A stretch of 64,000 nucleotides of DNA from positions 2,294,001 through 2,358,000 of the forward strand of contig NC_066273.1 of the NCBI RefSeq assembly GCF_905404315.1. The letters run 5' to 3'. How positions within the stretch are numbered: the first letter of the stretch is position 1; the number at the start of each line of letters is the position of its first letter. A model generated the notes under the pieces. That model was not told the DNA's origin. It worked only from the letters and a program-made list of their open reading frames with translations, and ran no database searches. Positions 48,679 to 59,095 of this stretch are shown piece by piece. The translations under genes were made by a program, and so were the position numbers. Source of the DNA: Leptidea sinapis (taxonomy: Eukaryota > Arthropoda > Insecta > Lepidoptera > Pieridae).

Positions 48679-49941
48679 GGCCCCAACAGTTCTTCTGCAA
48701 TGGAACTGTAAAAGTATCCGTGCTAAGAAACAAGATCTTATATCATTAATTAACCTTCATAGCCGTGTTATAATTGCCATCTCGGAGACATGGCTGAGGC
48801 CTGGAGCCCGATTTCGGGTCCCTGGTTTCTTCTGTTTGCGGGATGACAGAGATGACGGCTATGCGGGTAGTGCAATTTTCATTCGGCAAAACATTTCGTT
48901 TTCTTCTATTCCTATCCCCCCTCACAGTAATCAGATTAATGCTGTTTCTGTGAGAGCTGTAAATATTTCCTTCCTCTCTTTGTATATTCCACATCCAAGC
49001 CCCTCCTTTATTCCAGAAATTGAAACTATTCTAACTTCTCTCCCCAGTCCCACTGTAACTATGGGTGATTTTAACGCCCACCACACTTTGTGGGGGAGTT
49101 ACAACTGTGATGGGTTTGCTCCGTTGTTGGTTGACATCTTTGAGGATATGAATCTTTGTATCCTGAATGATGGCTCCCCGACCCGCAGGGTTTACCCCAA
49201 TCAGGACCAAAAATCGGCAGTAGATCTATCCCTTTCTTCAACTTCCCTTGCATCTCAGCTATCCTGGCAAACTCTTCCTACTACCTATGGTAGCGACCAC
49301 TTCCCTATTATCCTTACTCTAAACAATAGGACAATTCCTCGCCCCAATCCTAACCCTTTACTAAAATATAAACTGCGGAACGCAGATTGGTCTCGCTATG
49401 CTCAAACCGTGGATGATTTGTTGGACTCCCTTCCTGATCTTCAGAGTGATGGTAACCTCTTGACTTACTATGAACAGTTTGTCAAATCTCTTATTTCTTC
49501 GGCCGATTCCAATATTCCCCGTAAAAATCTCTCTGTCTCATATAATTTGCCTTCCCCTCCCTGGTGGGATGGGGAATGCAAGAACTTGTTCAATAAGAGA
49601 ATGGTATCTCTGCTTTGCACTATTTAGGGCAATGGCTCTCCGACCACGGCCTATCTTTGTCAGTGTCTTAATGCCAGGCAGTTGTGTTTACAAGGAAGAG
49701 ATCTATCCCTACCTTTAGCTTTTACTATGAGGACCATTTCATCAACTTGGTAGATAAGGCAAAGTTCCTTGGAGTTATCCTTGATTACAGACTGAACGGA
49801 TTGGCTCATACCGAATATGTATTTAATAAATGTGAAAAGGGCATCAATGTTCTACGCGCAGTAGCGGGAGTCTGGTGGGGTGCTCATGCCTACTCCCTGA
49901 AACTCTTATATAATGCTTTAGTTCGTAGCTATATTGATTAG
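48679..49941 (+). pseudogene. LINE ORF2 with a deleted reverse transcriptase
   Basis: The endonuclease is open from VLLQWNCKSIRAKKQDLISL to 49627. It contains AISETWL, LYIPHPSPSF, TMGDFNAHHTLWGSY, CILNDGSPTRR and TYGSDHFPIIL, i.e. the EN catalytic blocks. The likely ATG of ORF2 (MAP in the sister copy) is CTG here. After NLFNKRM the frame ends. The next recognisable block is the post-palm NLVDKAKFLGVILDYRL at 49744-49795, so motifs A-C are deleted. The frame stops at 49939-49941. Confidence 0.8.
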
Positions 49942-49945
49942 AAGA

Positions 49946-51316
49946 TAGATACAAAAACAAAATTTCATAAGCTTGGAGTACTGCCGGCAGCGAATTCATG
50001 CCCAAGGGCTGATCTATCGGTGGCAGGGCCGCAGACTGAGGCAACTGTATTTGATCTTTGAGCCAACCGTTAGCGAGAACCTTTTAATAATTTGATAGAG
50101 GCTCTTCGCTGTGATTTTGTATGACGTGCATTGTCTCTATGTATAGAACGTCATTGTTGATTACGACTTTACTGAAAATAGGGAGTATGAATAAAAAAAC
50201 AATACTTTTGGAAAGAATATTTCATATAAAATTTATTTGATACGAGTTTGTTACAAACAATATTGAAAACGTAAGGTGAAAAGCAATACTTTCACTTTTA
50301 CACTACGGCTTTCGCAACGAGACACAAACACCCAACCATGGCCTTAACGTTTATAAGTTGAAAGGTATCTGTATGTCACACCAAATGTCTCAATTCAATA
50401 AAATCTCAAAAATACTATTCGCGAGTTTGATGACATGACAGATCTTTGTTTATTTGCCCCAAAGTTAACATGGGTTATGCGATAAAGATGCAAGATCAAT
50501 AGCTTTGTCCCGTTCTATCTCAGCTTTAGTTGTATATAGCTTGTCCTTTCTATTTCGTATGAAGTTACCGACGCTACTTCTGTAGCGTTAATATTCTAAG
50601 ATTACCTATTTAATAGTTTAGGTAACGTCAGCCAGTGCGTTCATACAAAATCATAACACAAAATTTTTCGTGCTAGTACTAAAAGCCATCGTGGGTTAAA
50701 AAAAGTGTAGAAGCTAGAAAATAAATAAAAACTCTTCTAGTTCCTACTGCTCACCACTGTCGCTCCTCTTATGCGATTTACGGCACTTTCCTACATAGTA
50801 TGGGAGCAACTGTATCTCTGTTTATATAAATCTATGCCTACTGTTTGCTGATAGAATCCAAGTTTTTTAAGTTTATTTTTATTGGCTTTAAGTTGCCTTT
50901 ATTGTATTTCTGAAATTCGATTCCCTATGCCATGTCTATTTATCCATAGTTCAATCATTTTTTTTAATAATACATAGATACAGTGGTAGTAGGTAATTAG
51001 GTAATTCCTTAGACTGGAAAACTGACAAGTTAAATAAAAATAATACTATTCAAAACTATTTGTTATAGGGCCTACTGTTTCCTCACTTAAACCACTTAGT
51101 TGGCTCTATTTTGAGCAATTTCAAAACCATTTAGAGATATTATTATCTATGATCTTATGATCATTCAGAATATATTACTAAAAGCCATAATATCCCAAGT
51201 CCCAGCTAGATTCCATGTTTTTCGATAGGTAAAAAGACAAAAGTGTGTTGCTCACCTGATTGATCACCACAAACACAACTCTCTTGCAACACCTTGCAGT
51301 GCTAAAGCAATATTAA
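49946..51316. other. Intergenic stretch downstream of NAT9
   Basis: It contains repeat G (50766-51063) and a scrap of a family-A 3' end at about 51235-51300 ('gatcaccacaaacacaactc', 'tcttgcaacacc'). A short shared segment 'tatgtatagaacgtcattgt' (50148-50167) matches 10838-10857. Nothing else is supported. Confidence 0.5.
50766..51063 (+). repeat. Repeat G, copy 2
   Basis: It is collinear with 23170-23418. It has 'ggcactttcctacatagtat', 'atataaatctatgcctactg' and 'aataatactattcaaaacta', and carries an extra 'ttgtatttctgaaattcg' segment missing in the other copy. Confidence 0.75.
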
Positions 51317-51723
51317 TTAGAGTTTATGTTGATCATATAATAAAGTAAAGTTATTTATAATTTTTATTTCCCATTTATAAAGGGATTGTAACGGTTCCAC
51401 CCAGTCAGCTGAAACATTTTTTTGTAAAGTCACTTCCTGGAAAACATTACTTCTTGATACTTCTACGAAACCTAATTTTGTAAACATCCTTATTGATACT
51501 GTATTTGACATGGATATTTTTGCTTCATATCTTTTTAGTTTGATATATTTAGCTCCAAACCACAGCATTGTAGTAACAGCTTCCCATCCATACTTTTTTC
51601 CTCTGGCTGATTCCTCTGCTATCATTATTTCAATTTCACCTTGTGCTAACGCTTTATCTGTTATAAATATATTAGTATCTCCAATCATTGAATCTAAAAT
51701 TTTATCATGAAACATCAATATAA
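51317..51723 (-). CDS. NAT9: NAT9 exon 4 (acetyl-CoA fold)
   Basis: The acceptor is 'tttatttgagcag' (AG at 51725-51724). The exon runs from ILMFHDKILDSMIGDTNIF to FTLLYDQHKL and stop TAA at 51319-51317. It holds the pyrophosphate-binding loop and the C-terminal strands. Confidence 0.93.
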
Positions 51724-54700
51724 CTGCTCAAATAAATTTGAATTTTTGTGGATCAAAGTGCAAATAAACCAGTCTAAAGAAAGCATTCTGTGCTAGTTAC
51801 CCTCACAAATAAATACAATTGCTCATAGAAAATTACTAAGAATTTCAAGATGCCACGCTTTATTTTATAATTTAAATGACTATATTTTATAATTTAGTTA
51901 CCCACCAACTTCATCATTGCATTTCAAATATTTATCCTTGTCCAGTATGATAAAAGTGCACTCTGAAAATTCTAATAAGTTATTAAACTGCCCAAACTTA
52001 TTTTAAATTTTTGTTATTTTTGATACTGGTTAAAACTTATTATCCCATAGCAGGAATTATAAGGTAAAAAATAATGTAATTGATAGAGTTTATTCCACGA
52101 TTATAATGCTACCACTCTTATTACAAGGTGATGCACCGTTCCAGAGAAAAAAGCATTAAATATTATAACCTAACCTCAAATTATGATATATGATAAGGAT
52201 TGGGACATTTTTATGGGGAGGAAAGAAAGGGAAACATCTAGAATTCGTTGTTTTAACTGTTCTTACATAACCTTACCTAACCAATTTTAATAAATTGTAG
52301 TTTATAAGGTTTTGGTCCGCGATTATAGTGCAACAACCACTCATATTACAACGTAATACAGTTTTCAAGAAAAAACGAAAAATATTTCTACCCTTCCCCC
52401 TCCCTAATTTGTCAATGAGGGGGGGGGGGGGACGCCTACAATTAGGTTCTGGCACTCGCTGGCCGCTGCCGCCGTACGCTACGCTGGGCTTGTGAATTCT
52501 TTAAACTGTTCTAACATAACCTAACCTAGCCAATTTTAATAAATTGTAGTTGATAGAGCTTTGGGGATTGATGAACATGAACAATGAACCCTTTTATAAA
52601 TGTTCTATTCTATTCTATTCTTTCTAGTGGCTTCTGTGGAAGGGGCACCACAACTCGCCAATGTCACGTTTCAGTAGACCAACAAGCTTAGAGTGTGTCA
52701 TTTGATCGGTGTAAACGAATTTATAAGTGATTATAGTAATGACCGGTGCCCAGTATCAAAACAGATTTATTTTCTTATTATACCTGAAACAAATATACAT
52801 GCTGTTAGATTATAATGGACAAACACTGATAATATTACTTACATAAAACATTTATTGTGTTAGTTATAACTTAATATTATTCTGTTTAATATATTTACAT
52901 AAAGTATTTACAAAAGGAGTGAAAACAAAGGTGAGGAGGCATTTCATGGAGGTGGGGCGGGGGATTTCAGGAGGTATAAAGTTGTACAAGAAAGACTTCA
53001 TTAAAGGGCAATTAAAGAATAAATGGTCTACATTTCCCTCATCAAGTCCACAGTCACATAGAGAATGGTCTCTAATTCTTAATTTGGCTAGGAATACTGG
53101 AGTGCAAGAGTTGTTTAAGCATAACCGGCAAACTGTTGATATTATTGATTTATTGGGGAATCTAAATTTCGAGAACCACGGTTTTAAAGGGATTACAGGT
53201 TGTAGATCACCATAAAAGACGCCTTTAGCAGTTTTGGAAACCTGCCAGATGTTTGACCACCTCTCAAACATATTTATTTTCAAAGTGGAGCACAAGTCAT
53301 GAGAGAAGATTTGAGAATGTTGTTGGGAACCTTACGAGCAGCTGACCTGGCACAAGCATCAGCATTTTCATTGCCGATTATACCTGCATGGCCTGGTATC
53401 CATGCTAGAACTATGTTGATGTTGAGATCATAGCACTCTTTCAAGTTTTCTCTTATCTTAAGTATAATTGGAAACCTACTTTTTGAGCGAAATGGATTAG
53501 AGGATGGATTGAAGGCAGCTTTTGGAGTCTGATAATATAATAGAATTGTTTAGGCCATGGGACTTAATAAATAAAATAGCTTCAAGTATAGCAATTGCTT
53601 CCCCTGTGAATATCGAAGTGACAGTTGGGCAGCTATAACTTAATACAATTCTTGTGGAGGGAATCCATACTGCAACACCAACTGGGCTCATGTGTATTTT
53701 AGAAGCATCAGTGAAAATCTTATGCCAATTTTGGAAATCTGAATGCATAACATGAGAAAATGTTTTGTTAGCTTCTATGGTGAACTTATTAATGCCCAGA
53801 TCTAAAATTATTAAGGGTTTGAAGGTGAGTGCATTGAAAGGCATTGAGAATAGCGGTAATTTCGAAAGTTGAAAAAAGGGGTTAGGGAGTTGAGAGTACA
53901 ATAGAACATGATCTCAAGACATGATCTCTTATCTTGAGAAATTTGGTTATTTTTGTATAGGCCAAGTAATTGATCTAATTTATGCAGCAAAGGGTGATCC
54001 CGGAATTCCGCTAATTTAAAAAACAGTTTATTAGCGAGGAAGTGTCGACGAAGCGAGAGGGGAGGTTCTACACACTCGACCTGCATAGCATTAATAGGAC
54101 TAGATTTCATAGCTCCTAATATAATGCGCAAACATTTTGCCTGTAATTTGTCTAACTTATCGAAACCTGCCTTATTGCCTGGAATCAAAAGTAACGTGCC
54201 ATAATCCATGTGGCTACGAATTATGGCATTGTAAAGCAATCTTTGGGTGAAGGGGTGAGCCCCCCACCAAACGCCAGATAATGAGCAAAGGATATTAATA
54301 TTTTTTTCACTCTTTTGGGAGATGTAGTTAAAGTTTTTTACACCTGTCAATTTTTGATCCAACCATACACCCAAGAACTTAACATTATCGACAAAAGGAA
54401 CTTCAATATTGTAAATTTTGACTTTGATTACAGGGAGACGTCTTTTGTTGGTGAATAAAACTACCTTACTTTTGGAAGGTGATAGTGTTAGCCCATGTTG
54501 CAAGAGGTATGATGAGAGATATTCTAGAGCATGACTCAAACGATTAGAAGAAGCCTGTATAGACTTATCAGAAGTATATAGAACAATATCATCTGCATAT
54601 TGCAAGATTTGGCAAAAGGGGGTAACTGTGCTAGAAATATCAGAGGTATACAGGTTGTATAGTAAAGGACTGAGAACAGAACCTTGAGGTAAACCTTTCC

Positions 54701-57700
54701 AAACTGTTTTAGGAGGTAGGTATGAGGATGGGACTTTAATGGTAATTGTTCGCTCCATTAGCATATTGCATATGAATCGAGTTAACTTCGCTGGCATACT
54801 CAGCTGAATGAGTTTGCTCCTGAGCAGAGGAAGAGACACGTTATCATATGAGGATTCTATATCTAGAAAAACTGCCAAAAGAGGTTCTTTTTCGAAAAGG
54901 GCTCATCTTATATCAGTGGTAAGGATACCCAAGCTATCTAATGAGCTCTTCCCCTTTCTGAATCCATACTGGGAATCGGAAATGAGGTTATTGTATTCAA
55001 CAAACCACTCAAGTCGATGCTTGATCATATGTTCACATATTTTTGCAAGAGCAGATGATAGGGCAATAGGTCTATAACTGGTGGCTGTAGATGGACTCTG
55101 ACCTGGTTTGAGTATAGGAATGATCACTTGATTTTTCCAAGATGGAGGTATGGCACCGACATCAAATAGGTTATTGATAATTTTGAGATAATATTCTTGG
55201 GATCTGATTGAAGATTGTTTAAGGAAAGAATAGGGGATGCCATCGGCCCCGGGAGAAGTGTCAACTAAGCCATCCAATGCCAGAAGAAGTTCTGAAAAAG
55301 AGAAAGGGGAGTCTAAACTATGAGTTGATGAGAGAGGGATTGGAGGTGAAGGGAGATAGTCTTCATTAGGAACTGAAGGGGGTGACAACCTATCTGCAAA
55401 GGATTCAAGCCATACAGATGGATCTACACTTGAGTCATGCTCCGAAGGATTGTAAGAACCCCTAAATTTTTTAACTTGTTTCCATACAATTGTAGATGGA
55501 GTACAGGGAGATAAGCTCTGGCAAAAATTGATCCAACCTTGTTTTTTCTTTTTGGCAAATAAATTAGTGGCCTTGGCAGCAGCTTTTTTATAATTAATAA
55601 AGTTGGTCAAAGTCATGCTCCTATTATATGTTTTTTCTGCTAATTTTCTATCCTAAGCAGCCTTGGTGCAATCTGAATCCCACCAAGGAGTTGAAATTTT
55701 ACTATTTTTCAAGAGCATTTGAATGGTTAGGATTGGGAAAGCTTAAAATTTTTTCATTAAGGCAAGTGGAAAATTGCTGCCAATTAGCATTTGTTAATCT
55801 GTATTTGAGAGAAGGGGAAAAATTTTGAGCAGGGATTACTTTATCAGGTAATGAAATGATAATAGGATAGTGATCACTGCCATTGGAATTTTGAAGGATG
55901 TTCCAAGAAATAAGAGAAGCAAGACAAGGAGAACATAGGGTCAGGTCAACTGCACTTTTTGGATTTTGAGAAGGAGCAACCCTGCGGGTTGGAGAGCCAT
56001 CATTTATTATGCAGAGATTACATCATCAAAAATATCAAGAAGGGAAAGAGAAAAATATTCAGTAGTGCTAGAGCCCCAAGACATGTGATGTGCATTAAAA
56101 TCTCCCATTAGAATCATAGGAGAGGGAATAGACGAGATTAAATGGAGGATGTCTGCAATCATAGTTGAATGAGGTTGAGGGATGTATATAGAGACCATGG
56201 AGATGTTCAAAACTTTTGCAGCAACAATATTTATACCAGGATGTTGGTTTGGAAGGATTATTGGGGAAAAGGGAAGGGTGCGTCTTATAAATAAGGCACA
56301 GCCTGCGCCAACACCATCTGCTCGATCATCCCTGAGGCATGCATAGCACGGGACCCTGAAGTGTGATCCAGGGGCCAGCCATGTCTCAGATATGGCGATG
56401 GCAGAGGGAAGGTATTTATTTATAAGATGGATAAGGCTTGGTTTCCTAGGACGTAGGCTTCTGGTGTTCCATTGAAGGATGGTCACTGGGGCCATGATTG
56501 TTACAAAGTGATAAGATGTGAGATAGTTTATGGGCAACGTTGGATGGTATGTTAAGAGTGTTACTTGATATGAGAGTTAGAATGAGTGAAAGGAGAACCT
56601 CCAGGAGGTTTTCATTCTGTACTGTAGAGGAGGGAATAGACTGATGCATTAATGCTGAGCCATTGGGGAACACTGAAGGTACCTCAGCAATAATGGCCTG
56701 ATGAGTAGCTTTATCATAGGACTTGCTTAATGGGGCTCTAGAGTGTGGAAGAGAAGTAACAGTTTTCCAATATGAGGTAGTGGGAGCAGCAGAAATACTA
56801 GTCTGGCTCATGTGGGTTGTAGGGGCATTATGGGATGAGGAAGGAGTACTGAGAATTTCTGTGAATGGCCTTGTAGATTTTGGGCAACGCTTTGCTGCCT
56901 CTACATAAGAGATGTTCTCTTGCGACATTATTATTTTAATTTTTCTTTGCCTACCATGTTCAGGACAACCTTTATTGGTGGAAAAATGTTGTCCAGAACA
57001 ATTAATACAATTTGCATCTTTTTCTAGTATATTACATGAGTCACCAGAGTGGGATTGGGCACATTTATAACACCTTGAGTTGGATCTGCATATAGTTTTA
57101 ATGTGTCCAAATCTGCAGCAGTTCTGACATTGAATGGTGGGGAAAAGGTAAGTTTCTGCTGGAAGGGAGTTATGAAATAGGAATATTCTGGTAGGGAGTG
57201 ATTGTCCTTGGAAAGTAATAACTATAGTTTGGGTTGGGATCCAAGAAACTGTAGTATCCTCAATAACTTTTCTATTGAGTCTGCGAGCTTTTAAAATCTT
57301 TCCACAACCTGTTCAAACCTGACAAACTCATTCATGTATAAGTCCACCGGAACCTGGCGGACAATACCCATCTTTGTAATATTATAATTAGGTATATTTG
57401 CTTCATATTTGTTTGCAGTTAAAAGTGGGTTATCTAAAAATTTGTTGGCATCTGAAGCTGATTTGAAGATTACTGCTATTTTATTCCTACCAACTTTTTT
57501 AATACCATCCGGGCATATATTGGCAACTTTATGTCTGTGTAAAAGTTGACCTAATTTTATAGGTCTTATTGTTAAACCTGAAGAGGGATCTTCTTCAGTG
57601 CGGGAAACATGAATAATAAATGGACCTTTATCTAATGAGGTGTATTCTTTAATCCCCACAACTAAAGTTGGGTGATTATATATATTCTGTATGGATGCAG

Positions 57701-58689
57701 AAGCCATATCGGTATCAATAATTGTCTTTTTAGAGACTGCATTTGCGTTATGTGTTGCGCTGTCCTGTAAACGACGTTTCGATCCAGGTAATGGAATATC
57801 CGGAGGATCCAGAGGTTCTGGGGGGGGGTTATATCTATAATGGATAAGTTGGTAGTAAGTCTTAGTTAGTAAGCACGCAATTAGATATCTATGTTAAATT
57901 GTTAATAAATACTTACTAGTAAAAAATACTCCACCACCAATAAGATAATAAAAACTGCTATACACAAGTTATTAATAGGCACTGTAAGAAAATGTAATTA
58001 TAAACTGTAATAACACTCGACTCACGCGTGTTAGCTACCAAAAACCTTTTATAAATGTTTTCGTTTTATCTAAAAATAATTATTGATGAAGCCGTCTAAT
58101 TTGTCATAGAATATTTTTTTACATTTCATTTCACTGTTTTTCATATAATTTATGGCTGTATGGGCTTAAGCCCTTTGCCTGTACTAAAATTTTACGAAGA
58201 AACCAAAACCATTTCATGACATTTTTTAGCCTCCCGCCGCGATGTCAGCTATGTTTATTTATGTGATTTACCTGTTTTAGGTTAGAATTTTTTTCGTTAT
58301 TTTCTTGAAAACGGTGCAATAACCTGTATTAAGAGTATCATTATAATCGTGGACTTAAGCTCTATCAACTACAACATTTTTTACCTCCAAATTTGTGCTA
58401 CGGGATACTAAGTTCAACCCTTGATACTAACTATCATCATCTTCTTTCCACGATTTTTGCATTTCATATTCTTCGGATAGTGATAATGGTTCAGATGCAG
58501 TTAAATTCTGTAGTTCCTTTGACTTCATCCAATTATGGTACCTAAAAGAAATCACTTTCAAAACACTATTGATTAGTATCACCAAAATATCATACTTAGA
58601 AATTATACGGACTTTATAACATGTAGCGGTGTATATGGCACGAGAATTATATTTCGGCTTACAATTTTTAAATTTGAATTTATTAACAT
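51317..58689 (-). CDS. NAT9: N-acetyltransferase 9 (GNAT family), four exons, complete
   Basis: Exons 58689-58613, 58541-58432, 51962-51906 and 51723-51317 join in frame to 216 residues (human NAT9: 207). All introns are GT-AG. The protein starts MLINSNLKIVSRNIILVPYT, runs through YHNWMKSKELQNLTASEPLS and EEYEMQKSWKEDDDKCTFII, then the acetyl-CoA fold: GDTNIFITD, GEIEIMIAEESARGKKYGWE (P-loop RGKKYG) and KISMSNTVSIRMFTKLGF, then VFQEVTL. Human NAT9 aligns block by block (VPYT, YHEWMKSEELQ, GDVNLFLTD, GEIEVMIAE). The family is a GNAT acetyltransferase; fly Mnat9 is linked to microtubule stability. Intron 1 is only 71 bp with an unusual GTCCGT donor but a perfect TACTAAT branch site. Intron 2 is 6.5 kb because it holds a 5.4-kb LINE. 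The frame has no lesions, so the gene is probably functional. Confidence 0.95.
51906..51962 (-). CDS. NAT9: NAT9 exon 3 (57 bp)
   Basis: The exon encodes CTFIILDKDKYLKCNDEV with split Lys and Val codons at its ends. The acceptor is 'gaattttcag'. A gtgggt donor at 51905 is chosen because it alone keeps frame with exon 4; a stronger-looking gtaact four bases on would break it. Confidence 0.88.
52075..52570 (+). repeat. Family D repeats, two to three collapsed copies
   Basis: 'aattgatagagtttattccacg', 'taacataacctaacctagcc' / 'cttacataaccttacctaacc', 'aattttaataaattgtagtt' and 'tggttctggcactcgctggc'-type GC-rich blocks recur within the stretch. They recur again in reverse at 58270-58390 and 61672-61805. 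A run of 13 G lies at 52419-52431. Borders are unclear. Confidence 0.5.
52864..56537 (-). pseudogene. LINE ORF2: endonuclease, RT, RNase H, knuckle; several lesions
   Basis: From MAPVTILQWNTRSLRPRK the endonuclease reads AISETWLAPGSHF and LMGDFNAHHMSWGSS. A shift near 56010 is followed by INDGSPTRR. An in-frame TAG lies in AA*DRKLAEKTY near 55655. The RT reads SYRPIALSSALAKICE, GFRKGKSSLD, a stop at 54903-54905, VFLDIESSYDNV (motif A), GLPQGSVLSPLLYNLY (motif B) and LQYADDIVLY (motif C, YADD). A frameshift near 53850 leads to RNase H (FTDASKIHMSPVGVAVW, TGEAIAILEAI, LSDSKSCLQS, WIPGHAGIIGNENAD), then a stop and the terminal CDCGLDEGNVDHLFFNC finger. The sister copy at 48679 covers only part of this. 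Confidence 0.88.
56446..57840 (-). pseudogene. LINE ORF1 (gag-like, zinc knuckles), one frameshift
   Basis: The first frame (from about 57840, Met at 57707) reads NPPPEPLDPPDIPLPGSKRR and YTSLDKGPFIIHVSR to near 57300, where it shifts. The second reads RRLNRKVIEDT, CQNCCRFGHIKTIC, RCYKCAQSHSGDSC and CINCSGQHFSTNKGC: three CCHC-type knuckles. It then reads SQENISYVEAAKRCP and a Ser/Pro-rich tail to 56446. The tail overlaps the start of ORF2 in another frame. Confidence 0.85.
58270..58390 (-). repeat. Family D repeat, reverse fragment
   Basis: 'cttgaaaacggtgcaataac', 'tcattataatcgtggactta' and 'agctctatcaactacaac' are the reverse complement of blocks at 52090-52140 and 52545-52560. Confidence 0.5.
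58432..58541 (-). CDS. NAT9: NAT9 exon 2
   Basis: The acceptor is 'atttcttttag' (AG at 58543-58542) and the donor gttagt at 58431. The exon encodes YHNWMKSKELQNLTASEPLS and LSEEYEMQKSWKEDDD with split Lys codons at both ends. Confidence 0.93.
58613..58689 (-). CDS. NAT9: NAT9 exon 1 (start codon)
   Basis: ATG at 58689-58687; the exon encodes MLINSNLKIVSRNIILVPYT and PLHVI. This matches the family N-terminus (MRLN...VVLVPYT in human). The donor GTCCGT at 58612 is weak, but it is the only one that keeps the frame into exon 2. Confidence 0.85.
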
Positions 58690-59095
58690 TTTAAAATACC
58701 ACAATTCGGCTCGTTTTATTAATTTACCATTTCCATATTATTATAAATTATAATGTATATCACAGAGGACCAAGGGTAGGACAGTCGCCTTAAAGTGACG
58801 TTTTCAGAAAAATGTAGTGCCATCTGTTAGTTGGCCCCAAAATTAAAACTTTGTCAGCTGTCACTCGCTTCGAAACCTGTCCACTGGACATAAAATGGCG
58901 GCTACTTCTAGCGTTGGCGCATGTATGTAGCTTTCGTGTTCCATTTTGCATATTTTTGATATTGAAATCGAAGTGTAAGTGCGTTGAGTCGAGCCTTTTG
59001 TTCCTCCGCCTTGCTGTTGCGAATTCACTCCAAAAATCTCCTTATTCTGTGAATTTCTACTTTTTGTGATAGAGACACTTTTGTTTGTTGAATTT
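58690..59095. promoter_or_regulatory. Probable shared promoter region between NAT9 and the THAP remnant
   Basis: This 400-bp divergent spacer is free of transposons. It contains aaaatggcggc at 58892-58902, the classic YY1/Pho-type core promoter motif in plus orientation. The start of NAT9 lies to the left on the minus strand and the THAP-like exons to the right on the plus strand. No TATA box can be assigned. Confidence 0.4.

Larger units (their letters stand above)
47260..49945 (+). mobile_element. Defective I/Jockey-type LINE
   Basis: It has the gag-like ORF1 with zinc knuckles (47343-48659), then the ORF2 endonuclease (to 49627), a large internal deletion removing the RT palm, and a last RT piece (49684-49941). 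It is the same family as the minus-strand element at 52605-58044: ORF1 blocks such as SQDNISY/SQENISY and the GVWWGAHAYSLKLLYNA/GVWWGAHPFTQRLLYNA block pair off. Borders are approximate. Confidence 0.85.
52605..58044 (-). mobile_element. Full-length I/Jockey-type LINE with 15-bp target duplication
   Basis: The element runs from its 5' end at 58044 to a pentanucleotide tail (TTCTA repeats on the plus strand, 52605-52622). The 15-bp target duplication ccttttataaatgtt is exact at 52590-52604 and 58045-58059. It contains ORF1 with zinc knuckles, and ORF2 with endonuclease, RT, RNase H and a C-terminal knuckle. RNase H plus gag-like ORF1 points to the I group. At least six lesions break the ORFs. 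It sits in NAT9 intron 2, sense to the gene. Confidence 0.92.
51963..58431 (-). other. NAT9: NAT9 intron 2, expanded by a LINE
   Basis: The donor is GTTAGT at 58431. The intron contains the full-length LINE 52605-58044 in the same orientation as the gene, plus family-D repeats on both sides. Without the LINE it would be about 1 kb. Confidence 0.85.

Noticed and set aside
52419..52431. Run of 13 G as a G-quadruplex regulatory site
   Set aside because: It lies in a family-D repeat copy. A lone homopolymer run gives no evidence of regulation and may be an assembly or slippage artefact.
48679..58044. Idea that the zinc-knuckle proteins, endonucleases and reverse transcriptases form a host defence or retron-like system
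   Set aside because: Gene order, zinc knuckles, APE endonuclease, YADD reverse transcriptase, RNase H, the 3' repeat tail and the 15-bp target duplication are all those of ordinary I/Jockey-type LINEs.
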